NCBI GenBank assembly: GCA_036523395.1 | Contig: DATDEH010000039.1 | Span: 1-64,000, forward strand | Source of the DNA: Candidatus Limnocylindria bacterium | GTDB taxonomy: Bacteria > Chloroflexota > Limnocylindria > P2-11E | DNA length: 64,000 nucleotides | Direction of reading: 5' to 3' | In this document: positions 42,167 through 52,655 of the stretch, piece after piece | Layout of the letters: each line of letters starts with the position of its first letter | How positions within the stretch are numbered: position 1 is the stretch's first letter | Made by a program: the position numbers and the translations under genes | The notes under the pieces: model-generated | What the model was told of the DNA's origin: nothing | Database searches by the model: none | What the model saw: only the letters and a program-made list of their open reading frames with translations

Positions 42167-43189
42167 CTAACGAGCGCGCGTGAGTAGCGGCCGCACGAGA
42201 GCGCCGGCACCGCGAGCCAGCTCCTCCAGCTGCTCGCGACAGAGGTCCTCATCCCGTCGTCGCGTGCGCGCGAGTGACTCGAGCCCCGCCACCGCGCGCT
42301 GCCGACCTTCGAGCGCGCGCCCCTCGGCGCAGAGCACGGCGGCTTCGGCGCGAGCGAGCATGTAACCCTGAACGGGCCCGCCGTCAGCGAAGCCGAGCCA
42401 GGACCGCGCCGCTCGGGCGTCGCCGCGGTGACGAGCCGTGTAGTACGCGGCCTCGGTGAAGAGGATCGCGTCGGCTGCGGTCCATTTCTCCTTCCGCAGG
42501 TCAACGGCCGCATCGAGATGCCGGCCGGCCGCTTCGATCTCGCCTCGGTCGAGCGCGGCCTCGTACAGAACGAGCCGCGCGAAGACATCTTCCGGCCATC
42601 GCTCCATCGCGCCGAGCAGGGCCGGATCCCATTCGCGCGGCCGTCTGCCCGACAACGCCTCGGCGAGCATCAGCGTCGCGGCCAGGATCTGACCGCATTC
42701 GCGGTTGCGCACCAAGAGGGAGAAGATCCGCCTCCCGTCGGCGAGCTGACCGGCGCTGCGGAGCGGCAGGAGATTGAGAGCCCCAAGGATCAGGGACATC
42801 TGCGCGACCGCCTGCAACACGGAAAACGGATCGCCAAAGCGGAGCCCTCCGGCAAGCGAGATCATCACCGCGCCGGACACGAGCCCGCTCAGAGGACCGG
42901 CGGCAGTGCTCACGATCAGGCCCCAGCGCAGCGGTCCAACGGCGGCGGTGCGGTCGAACGGCACAAGGACCACGCCTGCCTGGAGCGACCGCACCAGTCG
43001 CACACGCGGTCGACCGTAGTCACGGATCTCGAGTGGGCCCAGGTGGACCCTGGCAACGCGGAGGCCGACGAGATATCCGGCGACGACGTGCCCCAGCTCG
43101 TGCACGAGCACCGCGACGATCAGCGAGACCACGCCAACACCCACCGACAGCGCCATGGCCACCAGCAGCACGATGACGCGTTCGTTCAC
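42167..43189 (-). CDS. M50-type membrane metallopeptidase-like protein
   Basis: 340 residues. An N-terminal helix carries the zinc motif HELGH (about residues 30-34, VLVHELGHVVAGYLVG), and three further helices include a second family segment LGALNLLPLRSAGQLADGRRI, where the third metal ligand (Asp in the D-G-R element) is expected. This is the site-2-protease plan of intramembrane cleavage. The C-terminal 150 residues are soluble, helical and TPR-like. A role in cleaving a membrane-bound regulator is possible but no partner is evident. Start GTG 43189. Confidence 0.8.
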   Translation of the reverse strand: MNERVIVLLVAMALSVGVGVVSLIVAVLVHELGHVVAGYLVGLRVARVHLGPLEIRDYGRPRVRLVRSLQAGVVLVPFDRTAAVGPLRWGLIVSTAAGPLSGLVSGAVMISLAGGLRFGDPFSVLQAVAQMSLILGALNLLPLRSAGQLADGRRIFSLLVRNRECGQILAATLMLAEALSGRRPREWDPALLGAMERWPEDVFARLVLYEAALDRGEIEAAGRHLDAAVDLRKEKWTAADAILFTEAAYYTARHRGDARAARSWLGFADGGPVQGYMLARAEAAVLCAEGRALEGRQRAVAGLESLARTRRRDEDLCREQLEELARGAGALVRPLLTRAR

Positions 43190-43266
43190 GGCCGAAATGC
43201 TGTGCGACGCGAGCTCTGCCGCGGTGGCAGGACGCGATCAACCGCGGTCGAGCGCATGCTGGCCGG

Positions 43267-43866
43267 ATGCTGAACGGGATCACGTCGCAGCTGAGCGCGC
43301 GGCGCGGTCATTTCAAGATGGAATCCGGTCACCACAGCGAAACGTGGTTCGAGCTTGGAACATTGTTCGATGATCCCGATGCGGTCCGTCCGTTCGTGGT
43401 GGAGCTTGCGAGACGCCTTTCGTCGCAGCGTCCCGATGCCGTGTGCGGACCGATGACGGGCGGAGCGAGGCTTGCGGGGATGGTCGCCACCGAAATGGGC
43501 ATCGATTCGATCGTCGCGGAGCGGTCAGAGACGACGGGTGCGACCGGTCTGTTCCCGGTCAGCTACCGGATCGCTGAGGCAGAGCGGCGGACGACGCGCG
43601 GGAGAAGGATCGCCATCGTGGACGATGCGATCAGCGCCGGCTCGGCGGTGCGCGGGACGTACGCCGACCTCATCGCGTGCGACGGGCTGCCGGTCGCGCT
43701 CGGAGCCCTCGTTGTATTCGGCGGTGCGGCCGCGCGGTTCGCGGCGGATAAGGGCCTCGCGCTGGAGGCGATCGAGCGGATGTCGTTCGACATGTGGCGG
43801 CCAGCTGAGTGTCCCCTCTGCGAGGCCGGCGTCGCGCTGGAGACGGCTGCCGCCCGCTCTGGTTAG
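43267..43866 (+). CDS. PyrE-like phosphoribosyltransferase
   Basis: 199 residues of the type I phosphoribosyltransferase fold. The N-terminal hood RGHFKMESGHHSETWFEL resembles orotate phosphoribosyltransferases, and the PRPP loop is IAIVDDAISAGSAV (about residues 115-128). It may make orotidine monophosphate or salvage another base; no other pyrimidine genes are nearby, so it may be a PyrE paralogue with a different substrate. ATG 43267. Its stop shares TTAG with the convergent DUF2079 gene. Confidence 0.8.
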   Translation: MLNGITSQLSARRGHFKMESGHHSETWFELGTLFDDPDAVRPFVVELARRLSSQRPDAVCGPMTGGARLAGMVATEMGIDSIVAERSETTGATGLFPVSYRIAEAERRTTRGRRIAIVDDAISAGSAVRGTYADLIACDGLPVALGALVVFGGAAARFAADKGLALEAIERMSFDMWRPAECPLCEAGVALETAAARSG

Positions 43867-45335
43867 CGTCGGCGCAACAGCGACAGACCTTCGCCGCTCG
43901 CGATCTCGTCGAAGCCGAGCGTCTTCACCGCCGCGACCTCGGCAAGATGTTTCGCCATGTCGCGGTTCACGCTCGGCGCGGCGTAATCGAGGATGACGTA
44001 CTGAGCGTCACAGACATCGAGGCCGAGCAGGTTGTAGTTGGACCGCCGCTGCGGGATCTGTGTGGTGAAGAAGTCGCGCGACGATACGGCCGCGTCCGAT
44101 GGGATGGCCCGCACCGCGTTGAGGAACGGCTCGTAGCGCGGCTCGCGGACGAGGATCGGCTGCCCGGACGGCGCGCGGTCCGGCTCGCCGCGGAGGAATG
44201 CGTCCGCGAAGTTCAGCGAGAACGGCAGGCCCCCGAAGGCGAATGCGAGGACGAGCGTGCTCACGATGACGCCGCGCGCCACTTGCCTGCGCCACCGCTC
44301 GTCCAGCCCCGCGACGCCGAGGATCGACGCGCCCAGGGCGAGCGGGATGAGCGGCGCGCCGTACTGGTTGTGGAGCGTGTGAAAGCCGCCGTAGTCGGAC
44401 AGCATGAGGTACCCGAGGGTCGGCACGGAGGTCACGAACGCCCACTTCGAACGGAGCGCGAGACCGAGACCCGGTCCGAAGAGGCTCAGGACGAAGACGA
44501 CCTTCGAGCCGACCTCGCCCTGCCCAAGCACCCGGAGCGCGCGGAGCGGATCGAGAAGCAGCGTCCGCGCGATCTCGCCCTCATCGCGCCCGAGACTCGC
44601 GTAGCGGCCGAGGTACTGATAGGGAGCTCCCGCCGCGAACGCCGGGATGATGACCATGAGCGTCACGACGAAGGCGACGACGCTGGCAACGATCACGATC
44701 GCGCTCGGCCACCAGCGGCGCTGGAGTGCGAGTGCGACGCCAAAGCCGACCCCGATCACCGCTACCTCCTCTTTGGCGAGCAGCGCCGCGAAGAGACACA
44801 GGATCATGGGCACCATCCGGCGTGTCGCGAGGAAGTACAACGCGAATCCGAGGGGCGCAGCGGCGAGCGTGATCTCGTGGAAGTCGTACAAGGCGATGAA
44901 CGAGAGCGGCGCGCTCAGCAGATACGCCGCGACCCATACCAGACGTTGCTGGCTCGTCGGAAGGAAGCGCCGCGCGAGCAGATAGATCGGCCATATGCCG
45001 AGCGCGAGCGCGATCGTCTGGACGACGATCAGCGTCTCGGGACGCGGGACGAGGACGTACACGGGCAGGATGAGCAGCAACGCTGGCGAGAAGTGGTCGC
45101 CAAAGAACGAGTGCGGCTCGCAGCGCGCGAGGCTGAGCGTCGACTCCATGAGGCGGCCATGGATGGTGTTCCAGAGGACCTGGTCGAAGACGGCGAGGTC
45201 CGACGCGGTCGAGTGGAAGGTCCAGTGCCGCACGAGCGCCAGCCCGCCGAGCAGGATCGTCGCGACAAGAGTGGCGGCAAGCGCGATCCGGCCCTCGGAG
45301 CGCGCGAGAAATCCCGAGCGCCCCACCGCCGCCAC
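43863..45335 (-). CDS. DUF2079 polytopic membrane protein
   Basis: 490 residues, about ten hydrophobic helices. The N-terminal pattern SDLAVFDQVLWNTIHGR, HSFFGDHFSPALLLILPVY and IALYDFHEITLAAAPLGFALYFL is characteristic of DUF2079 proteins, which resemble GT-C type glycosyltransferases. The DxD/ExD-like acidic residues in the first outer loop support that link, but activity is unproven. Start GTG 45335 has TAGCGT eight bases upstream, so it is probably leaderless. Confidence 0.87.
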   Translation of the reverse strand: MAAVGRSGFLARSEGRIALAATLVATILLGGLALVRHWTFHSTASDLAVFDQVLWNTIHGRLMESTLSLARCEPHSFFGDHFSPALLLILPVYVLVPRPETLIVVQTIALALGIWPIYLLARRFLPTSQQRLVWVAAYLLSAPLSFIALYDFHEITLAAAPLGFALYFLATRRMVPMILCLFAALLAKEEVAVIGVGFGVALALQRRWWPSAIVIVASVVAFVVTLMVIIPAFAAGAPYQYLGRYASLGRDEGEIARTLLLDPLRALRVLGQGEVGSKVVFVLSLFGPGLGLALRSKWAFVTSVPTLGYLMLSDYGGFHTLHNQYGAPLIPLALGASILGVAGLDERWRRQVARGVIVSTLVLAFAFGGLPFSLNFADAFLRGEPDRAPSGQPILVREPRYEPFLNAVRAIPSDAAVSSRDFFTTQIPQRRSNYNLLGLDVCDAQYVILDYAAPSVNRDMAKHLAEVAAVKTLGFDEIASGEGLSLLRRR

Positions 45336-45343
45336 GACCGAAA

Positions 45344-45349
45344 ACGCTA
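45344..45349 (-). promoter_or_regulatory. -10-like element for the DUF2079 gene
   Basis: Minus-strand TAGCGT ends eight bases before GTG 45335. Confidence 0.4.
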
Positions 45350-45381
45350 GCTGAAGTCGCGGCGCGCCGGCCCTGATCTCC

Positions 45382-45684
45382 CTAGCCCGCCGGGTTCGCG
45401 ACGCCTTCGAAGAAGGCGAGCTGCGCCGTCGAGTTCGCCTGGCGGACCGGACGCAGCGGTCTGTACTCGGGCGAGTCGTACCACTCGAGAGCGCGCGCGA
45501 GCGATGGGAACTCGAGGATCACCGTTCGCGGCCCCGGCCATTCGCCTTCGCGGACCTCGGTCTTGCCGCCGCGCACGAGATACCGGCCGCCGTACTGCGC
45601 GATCGTCGCGGGCACCTGCTTCGAGTACTCCGCGTAGCCCTCGGCGTTCTTCACGTCGACGATCGCGATCACATACCCCTTCAC
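45382..45684 (-). CDS. DUF1330 family protein
   Basis: 100-residue cytoplasmic protein of the DUF1330 family (dimeric alpha-beta barrel, ferredoxin-like). Typical blocks are GYVIAIVDVKNAEGYAEYSKQVPATIAQYGGRYLVRGG in short segments and VILEFPSLARALEWYDSPEY. The biological role is unknown. Thirteen bases separate it from the upstream hydrolase gene on the same strand, so it is probably the last gene of that unit. Confidence 0.9.
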   Translation of the reverse strand: MKGYVIAIVDVKNAEGYAEYSKQVPATIAQYGGRYLVRGGKTEVREGEWPGPRTVILEFPSLARALEWYDSPEYRPLRPVRQANSTAQLAFFEGVANPAG

Positions 45685-45697
45685 AGGCCCACCTCCG

Positions 45698-47284
45698 TCA
45701 CGGTCGCCGGAGCGCCGGCGCCTGGATCATGACCGCGATGCCGACCGCGATCGCGAAGAACATCGCGATAGAAGACACGACGATGATCGCGCGCTGGTGC
45801 GCCGGCGGATGCCCGCGGCCGGTCGACCGCTGTCCGGCGTTTTCATGCCACGTGGCGAAGGCGAGCCAGCTGATGCCGACGTACGCCCCTCCGAGGATGG
45901 CCAGCCAGAACCCGATCCCGAGCAGCCGCGACCCGAGTCGCTCACCCCACACCAGCCAGAGGGCGTGCTGATCGATGAACGTGACGACGCCGCCGACTAT
46001 CGGCAGCGTCATGAGCCACGCCCACACCGCCTCACCATCGACGCGTAGCCGATCGGACGTGCGGATGCGCGCGATGACGCCGGCGGTGAACGCGAGCATC
46101 GCCACGACGCGCCAGGTCACGAGCGTGAGCACGCGGTCGCGACGGCGGGCACGCCACCCTTCCTCGCCATGCTCCGGGAAGAATCGCGAGCGCGGCCGGT
46201 CGCGAGGCGATTCGATCTCCTGCGCGATACGCGACCAGAACTCCTCGCGATTAACGAAGTAGCCGCCGTGGTCGAGGATGACGTTCATCCAGTTCGTGAC
46301 CTCGATGTCCTCGTCCGGCGGGCGGATGTGCGACGGCGTTCGCAGCTCGCCGCCGGCCACCGGGTCGTACGCGGACCAGACGTTGATCCAGTGCATGGTC
46401 CTTGGGAGCGACTCGCGCAATCGGCAGGTGCGCGCCGGGATCAGACGCCTATCCCACGCGTTGTTGAGCGCCGACCCGAACGTGACGAATGTCTTCACGC
46501 GGGCGAGATCCTCCGGCAGCACCGCGCCGGAGCACAGGGCGTCGTACGCGACGACCGTGCCCTGTGAGTGCGCGATGACCGCGATGCGCTCGCACTGCCG
46601 CTTTTCGACGAGGAAGTGGATGGCCGCCGCCACGCTTCCCCGGATATGCACGGCCTGGATGTCATCCCACATGAACGTGTAGAAATCGCCGATCTGGTCC
46701 TGCACGAAGTTGCGGAGTCCCATGACCGCTTGCTCCACCGGTCCCGGGATCTGCGCGAGCACGTACAGCGTGAGGATGAGCGGGACTGACAGGATCGCCG
46801 CCGAGACGTAGCCGATGAAGAGCAGGATCGACGAGACGACCTCGATGATCGCCTTGGGCGACCCGGGCAGCTTACGGAACGAGTCGACGACGACCTCCGC
46901 GAGACGCAGGCATCGCACCACCGCCGACTTCAGTCCCCACCACGTCATCTCGTCGAGGTTCGGCGCGCTGAGTCGCGCGGCCCACCACGCCTCGGCGAGG
47001 ATCCAGGTCTGCGCGGGATGCCCTTCCGCCGCGCGCAGGTCGATCGAGAAACGCGCCGGACGCTCCGCGACCTCACCGTAGGTCAGGTCCGACGACGCGA
47101 CGCAGAGGTCGAGCTCGCGCCGCTTGTGCCACTCCTGAAGCCAGCGGAGGAGCGGGCCTCCGAACTCGCGGACGGTGTAGCTCTCCGATTGCTGACCGAT
47201 GCCGTGGACGAACACCACGCCGACGCGGATCGCGCCTTCGGTCTGCGCGATGAGATGCTGCTCGACCGCTTGGCGCTCCTGCAT
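45698..47284 (-). CDS. Membrane alpha/beta-hydrolase (lipase/esterase-like)
   Basis: 528 residues. The N-terminal GVVFVHGIGQQSESY starts an alpha/beta hydrolase core; the nucleophile elbow is AHSQGT (about residue 260), followed later by DPVAGGE (Asp) and LDHGGYF (His). Two hydrophobic segments lie within the core (about 170-205) and at least three more in the C-terminal third, so it is membrane-bound. The combination of a lipase-like core with C-terminal helices is seen in uncharacterised proteins. ATG 47284 overlaps the amidohydrolase stop (TGATG). Confidence 0.75.
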   Translation of the reverse strand: MQERQAVEQHLIAQTEGAIRVGVVFVHGIGQQSESYTVREFGGPLLRWLQEWHKRRELDLCVASSDLTYGEVAERPARFSIDLRAAEGHPAQTWILAEAWWAARLSAPNLDEMTWWGLKSAVVRCLRLAEVVVDSFRKLPGSPKAIIEVVSSILLFIGYVSAAILSVPLILTLYVLAQIPGPVEQAVMGLRNFVQDQIGDFYTFMWDDIQAVHIRGSVAAAIHFLVEKRQCERIAVIAHSQGTVVAYDALCSGAVLPEDLARVKTFVTFGSALNNAWDRRLIPARTCRLRESLPRTMHWINVWSAYDPVAGGELRTPSHIRPPDEDIEVTNWMNVILDHGGYFVNREEFWSRIAQEIESPRDRPRSRFFPEHGEEGWRARRRDRVLTLVTWRVVAMLAFTAGVIARIRTSDRLRVDGEAVWAWLMTLPIVGGVVTFIDQHALWLVWGERLGSRLLGIGFWLAILGGAYVGISWLAFATWHENAGQRSTGRGHPPAHQRAIIVVSSIAMFFAIAVGIAVMIQAPALRRP

Positions 47285-48459
47285 CAGGCGACCCGCACTC
47301 CTCGCTGATACACCGCCCACACGCGCCACAGGGCACGCGGATCGGACAGCGGGTCGCCGTGCACGAGCACGAGGTCCGCGGGCTGACCTTCGTCGAGGTG
47401 CCCGGCGTACTCGACGCCATACAGCGCTCCGCCGTTGCGGGTGGCGGAGGCGAGCGCCTCGTACGGCTCGAGTCCCGCGTCAACGAGCAACTCGACCTCC
47501 CAGGCGAGATGGCCGGCGCGCACCGACCCGCCGCCGAAGTCGGAGCCGGTCGCGATGGTCACGCCGGCGCGTTTCGCAGCCGCGACCGATGCGTACGCGC
47601 CTTCCTTGCGCTTCGCGATGCGCTCCCGACCCTCGGACGCGGCGAAGCGATCGATCGTCGTCGTGCGTGCGAACGTTTCCCACGACGCGAAGACGGACAG
47701 CGTCGACACCAGCGTCACGCGGTTGCGCTTCATCGTGAGGGCTATGTCGTCATCGAGCTCCATGCCGTGCTCGATGGAGTCGACGCCGGCCTCGGCCGCG
47801 ACGCGCGCGCCGGCGAAGTAGCCGGAGTGAGCCGCGACGCGCGCCCCGCGCTTGTGCACCGCCTGGACCATCGCGCGCACGTCATCGACGCCGAACGGTG
47901 CGTCCTTCACGCCGCCCGGCGCATCCATGTAGAGCTTCACGAGATCGGCGCCGAGGTCGAGCTGCGACATCGCCGCGGCGACGAGCTCGGCACCGTCGAC
48001 GCTCACGTCCATGAAGTCGTAGCCCTTGGCGGCGATCCACGTGCCCGCGACGCGGATGTACGGCGCGCCCGGCCTCCCCTTGAGCTCGTCACGCGCGGCG
48101 ATCGAGACGGGAGCTCCGTCCTTGACGGGCGCGCCGACGTCGCGCGCCCACAGGATGCCGGCGTGGGCGAGACGCTTCGCGTTGTCTCGCGCCACCTGCC
48201 GCAGCGCCGGCCCCGGGTCATCGGCGCGGGCGATCCAGTGGCTGCCGCCCTGCATCGTGAGATGGCTGTGGCAGTCGACCATCGCCGGGACGATCGTCGC
48301 GCCCCCGGCGTCGATCACCTCGGCGCCGGTCGTGTCGGCCGAGTCGTTCGGGCGTATCCACGCGATCTGCCCGCCTTCGAGCGCCACGCTGACCCCGGTG
48401 CGAAGCGATCCCGACGTGCCGTCGGCGAGCGCCGCGTCGTGGAGGACGACCCGTGTCAT
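47284..48459 (-). CDS. Amidohydrolase family protein
   Basis: 391-residue metal-dependent hydrolase (imidazolonepropionase/prolidase-like subgroup). Metal and catalytic residues: DCHSHL (His-x-His, about residues 63-67), the Lys in DLVKLYMD near 175, His in AAHSGY near 210, IEHGMEL near 230, and Asp in GSDFGGG near 310. The C-terminal strand AVYQRGVRV completes the composite beta-domain. Substrate is unknown; related enzymes cleave Xaa-Pro or cyclic amides. ATG 48459 has TAACAT nine bases upstream. Confidence 0.9.
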   Translation of the reverse strand: MTRVVLHDAALADGTSGSLRTGVSVALEGGQIAWIRPNDSADTTGAEVIDAGGATIVPAMVDCHSHLTMQGGSHWIARADDPGPALRQVARDNAKRLAHAGILWARDVGAPVKDGAPVSIAARDELKGRPGAPYIRVAGTWIAAKGYDFMDVSVDGAELVAAAMSQLDLGADLVKLYMDAPGGVKDAPFGVDDVRAMVQAVHKRGARVAAHSGYFAGARVAAEAGVDSIEHGMELDDDIALTMKRNRVTLVSTLSVFASWETFARTTTIDRFAASEGRERIAKRKEGAYASVAAAKRAGVTIATGSDFGGGSVRAGHLAWEVELLVDAGLEPYEALASATRNGGALYGVEYAGHLDEGQPADLVLVHGDPLSDPRALWRVWAVYQRGVRVA

Positions 48460-48468
48460 CGCTGCGCG

Positions 48469-48474
48469 ATGTTA
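48469..48474 (-). promoter_or_regulatory. -10-like element for the amidohydrolase gene
   Basis: Minus-strand TAACAT ends nine bases before ATG 48459, in the 47-base gap after the broken esterase gene. Confidence 0.4.
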
Positions 48475-48506
48475 GGCGCAACGGCGTCGGCGTCCGCGGT
48501 GGCGTG

Positions 48507-49423
48507 TCAGCCGAGCGTGCGTGCGAAGAAATCGACGATCATCATGACCAGCTGGTCCGGCGACGGCTGCTCCCTCGGATTCGCGAGGCCGTGTGGACCG
48601 CTGTGCACCATCACCAGCGATGTGGTCACGCCCGCGGCCTGCAGCTTGGCGGCGAACTCCTGCGATTGCGACGCCGGCACGGTCTGATCCGCGTCCCCTT
48701 GCAGGATGAGGAACGGCGGATCGTCGCTCGAGATCCACGTCACTGGGCTCGCCCTGCTCAGCGTGTCACTCGCGCCTCCCGGAGCCGCGCCGAATACATC
48801 GGTGATGACCCGAGTCGCGTCGCTCGGCCACGCGGATGCGGTGAGGTCGGCGGGTCCGAAGAGATCGACGACGGCCTGAAGCCGGCTCGATTCGCTCGCC
48901 CACTCGCCCATTTCGAAGCCCGCGCTAACGCCCGCGGTACCCATGAGGCTGACCAGGTGTCCTCCCGCACTGCCACCCCAGGCACCGATCCGCTGCGCGT
49001 CGATGCCGTAGGTCGACGCGTGTGATCGGAGATATCGCACGGCGCACTGGCGTCGACGATCTGCGCGGGCCACTTTTCGGAGGGTGCGAGACGATAGTCG
49101 ATGGACGCGACGACGAAGCCCTTCGCGTTGAGCAGCGGCCGCAGCTGCTCGAGGAACCCACCACCGAGGCGGCTGCCCTTCTCCCAGCCTCCGCCATGCA
49201 CGTACATCACGGCCGGCACCGGCGCGGCCGGCTGCGGCGAAGGGAGCGAGACGTCCATCGCCAGTGGTTTCCCGCCGTCGGTGCAGTACGTCACGGTCTG
49301 GATCTGCGGCTTCGGCACCGGCGTGGCCGACGGCGCCTTCGACACCGTCGCCGCCGAGCCGCCGCAGGCTGCGAGGATGACGGTCACGAGCGCCAGGCGG
49401 AGCGTTCGCTTCACACCGTTCAT
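48507..49423 (-). pseudogene. Lipoprotein esterase (BD-FAE/acetyl-esterase-like) with frameshift
   Basis: Two minus-strand frames together make one alpha/beta hydrolase. Frame A (from ATG 49423) gives a lipobox signal (VILAAC), then VMYVHGGGWEKGS and SIDYRLAPSEKWPAQIVDA. Frame B continues CAVRYLRSHASTYGID, the nucleophile elbow GGSAGG, Asp in GDADQTVP and His in SGPHGLA. The switch falls at about 49047-49050, where a one-base loss (CCAAGTG to CCAGTG on the coding strand) would explain it. All catalytic residues are intact on either side. It could be a real recent mutation or a sequencing error. Confidence 0.8.
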
Positions 49424-49480
49424 ACGGCGCCGGCCCGGGTGGTGTGACGCCAAGGTGTTAGCGGTGCGTGAAATCCGGGG

Positions 49481-50508
49481 TCAGGCGGTCCAGTCGAGGA
49501 CCACCTTGCCGCACTGACCCGAGCGGACGACCTCGAACGCCTGAGCGAACTCTTTGGCCGCGAAGCGATGCGTGATCACGGCTGTGATGTCGAGCCCGCT
49601 CTGCAGCATCGTGCCCATGCGGTACCACGTCTCGAACATCTCGCGCCCGTAGATGCCCTTGAGGGTGAGCCCGCGGAAGATCACCTGGTCCCAGGCGATC
49701 GGGATCTCCTGATTCGGGATCCCGAGCAGCGCGACGCGGCCGCCGTTGTTCATGAACGCGAGCATCCCGCGCAGGGCGTCGGGGCTGCCGGACATCTCGA
49801 GACCGACGTCGAATCCCTCGAGCATGCCGAGCTCCTTCATGACCGCGTCCAGCGTCGTCGTCGTGTAGTCCACTGCCAGCGTCGCGCCGAGACGCCGCGC
49901 GAGAGCGAGCCGGTACTGGTTGCGATCGGTGACGACGACGTGGCGCGCGCCGACGAATTGGCACACCGCGGCGGCCATGACGCCGATCGGACCCGCGCCG
50001 GTGATGAGCACGTCCTCGCCCGCAAGCTCGAAGGACAACGCGCTGTGCACGGCGTTCCCGAGCGGGTCGAGGCATGCGCCGATCTCGTCGGGCATCCCCG
50101 GCGGCAGCACGTACGCGTTCGCCGCAGGGACGGCGATGTACTCCGCGAACGCACCCGGCCGCTGCACGCCGATCCCGACCGCGTTGCGACAGAGATGACG
50201 GCGCCCGGCGCGGCAATTCCGGCAGTGCCCGCACGTGACGTGGCCCTCGACGGCCACGCGCTGGCCCGCCTCGAAACCGGTCACCTCGCTGCCGATCTCC
50301 GCGACGGAGCCCTCGAACTCGTGACCGATGACGAGCGGCACCTTGATCGTCTTCTGCGCCCAGGGATCCCAGTTGAAGATGTGCAGGTCCGTGCCGCAGA
50401 TCGACGTGTAGTGGACACGCACGAGCAGGTCGTTGGGACCGATCGCCGGCTTCGGCACATCCTCGAGCCAGATGCCTGGCTCCGCGCGGCTCTTCACGAG
50501 CGCGCGCA

Positions 50509-50509
<1 letters not shown>
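49481..50509 (-). CDS. tdh: L-threonine 3-dehydrogenase
   Basis: 342-residue zinc-dependent medium-chain alcohol dehydrogenase that oxidises L-threonine to 2-amino-3-ketobutyrate with NAD. The catalytic zinc ligands are Cys in SICGTDLH (about 38) and GHEFEG (about 64-65). The structural zinc Cys cluster is [15 protein letters not shown], and the Rossmann loop is TGAGPIGVM near 168. The gene follows kbl with a TAATG overlap, the classic threonine-to-glycine pair, which makes the assignment firm. It is the last gene of the receiver-kbl-tdh unit. Confidence 0.94.
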
Positions 50510-51711
<1,202 letters not shown>

Positions 51712-51723
51712 GGCACGCCTCGG

Positions 51724-52098
51724 TCAGGTGAGGGCGAGCACCTTCTTGATCGCGTTGATGAGCTCGATCGGGCCGAACGGCTTGAGCAGGTAATCGGACG
51801 CCCCCACCGCGCGGCCCTCGGCCACGTCGGCGGCCTTGTCGTGGGCGCTGAGCATGACGACCGGGACATCCCGGGTCAACGCGTCGCCCTTCAGCGTGCG
51901 GCACACATCGAAACCATCCGGCTTGAAGCCCTCGAATGTCACGTCGAGCAGAACCACATCGGGCTTCGCCGTCTTCACGAGCTCCGGCACCACGCCGGGA
52001 TCGCCGGTCTCGACGACGCGCCACCCCTGACTCGACAGCGTGATACGGACAAGTTCACGCATGTGGTTGGAGTCGTCGGCAACGAGAACAGTGAGCAC
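51724..52098 (-). CDS. Stand-alone response regulator receiver protein
   Basis: 124-residue CheY-like receiver without an output domain. The acidic pair ADDSN (about 9-10), the phospho-acceptor Asp in LLDVTF (about 53), the Thr/Ser site MLSAHD and Lys in LLKPFG (about 104) are all present. Start GTG 52098. Lying 12 bases before kbl, it is cotranscribed with threonine catabolism, which is unusual; the partner kinase is not in the window. Confidence 0.87.
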   Translation of the reverse strand: MLTVLVADDSNHMRELVRITLSSQGWRVVETGDPGVVPELVKTAKPDVVLLDVTFEGFKPDGFDVCRTLKGDALTRDVPVVMLSAHDKAADVAEGRAVGASDYLLKPFGPIELINAIKKVLALT

Positions 52099-52166
52099 CC
52101 TCGGTCGGACGATAGCAGCGCGGCGGAGCGGTGGCTCCTGGGCCACCGCTCCGCATCGCCAGATGC

Positions 52167-52643
52167 TTAGTTGGAACCCTTTTCGACGCGACTGCCGTGG
52201 ATCTCGCCACGCCACGCGCCGGTCGGCGCGCCGCGCGACTCGACGAACTTCTTGAACCGCTCGAGGTCGCCGCCCACGCGGCGCTCCAGGAAACCGAGCG
52301 CGTCTCCGACCTTCTCGGTCGCGTCGCGCGGCTCGTAGGTGAGCTCGAGGGTCACTTTCGCCTGGCCATCGCCCTTCGGCTGGAACGTCACGGATCCGGC
52401 GTTCATCGCGCCAGTGACGCTGTGCCACGCGATGTGGCGGTCTGGGACCTGGTCGGTGATCTCGGCCTCCCACTCCTCATCCTTGCCAGCGATCTCGGCG
52501 TGCCAGCGGAGGCGCTTCTCGTCGAGCTGGATGACTTCCTTGACGCCCTCCATGAACTCGGGGAATGACTCGAACTGCGTCCACTGGTCGTACGCGACGG
52601 TGGCGGGAACATCGACAACGATGTCCTTCTCGATGCGTGCCAT
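52167..52643 (-). CDS. SRPBCC (polyketide cyclase/START-like) protein
   Basis: 158-residue helix-grip fold protein. The family start IEKDIVVDVPATVAYDQWTQFESFPEFMEGV is seen in segments, followed by RHIAWHSVTGAMNAGSVTF and a long C-terminal helix GDLERFKKFVE. It binds a hydrophobic ligand in relatives; often found in stress or membrane-linked contexts. ATG 52643 has a strong AAGGAG Shine-Dalgarno seven bases before it, one of few clear ones in the window. Confidence 0.87.
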   Translation of the reverse strand: MARIEKDIVVDVPATVAYDQWTQFESFPEFMEGVKEVIQLDEKRLRWHAEIAGKDEEWEAEITDQVPDRHIAWHSVTGAMNAGSVTFQPKGDGQAKVTLELTYEPRDATEKVGDALGFLERRVGGDLERFKKFVESRGAPTGAWRGEIHGSRVEKGSN

Positions 52644-52655
52644 GTCTATCTCCTT

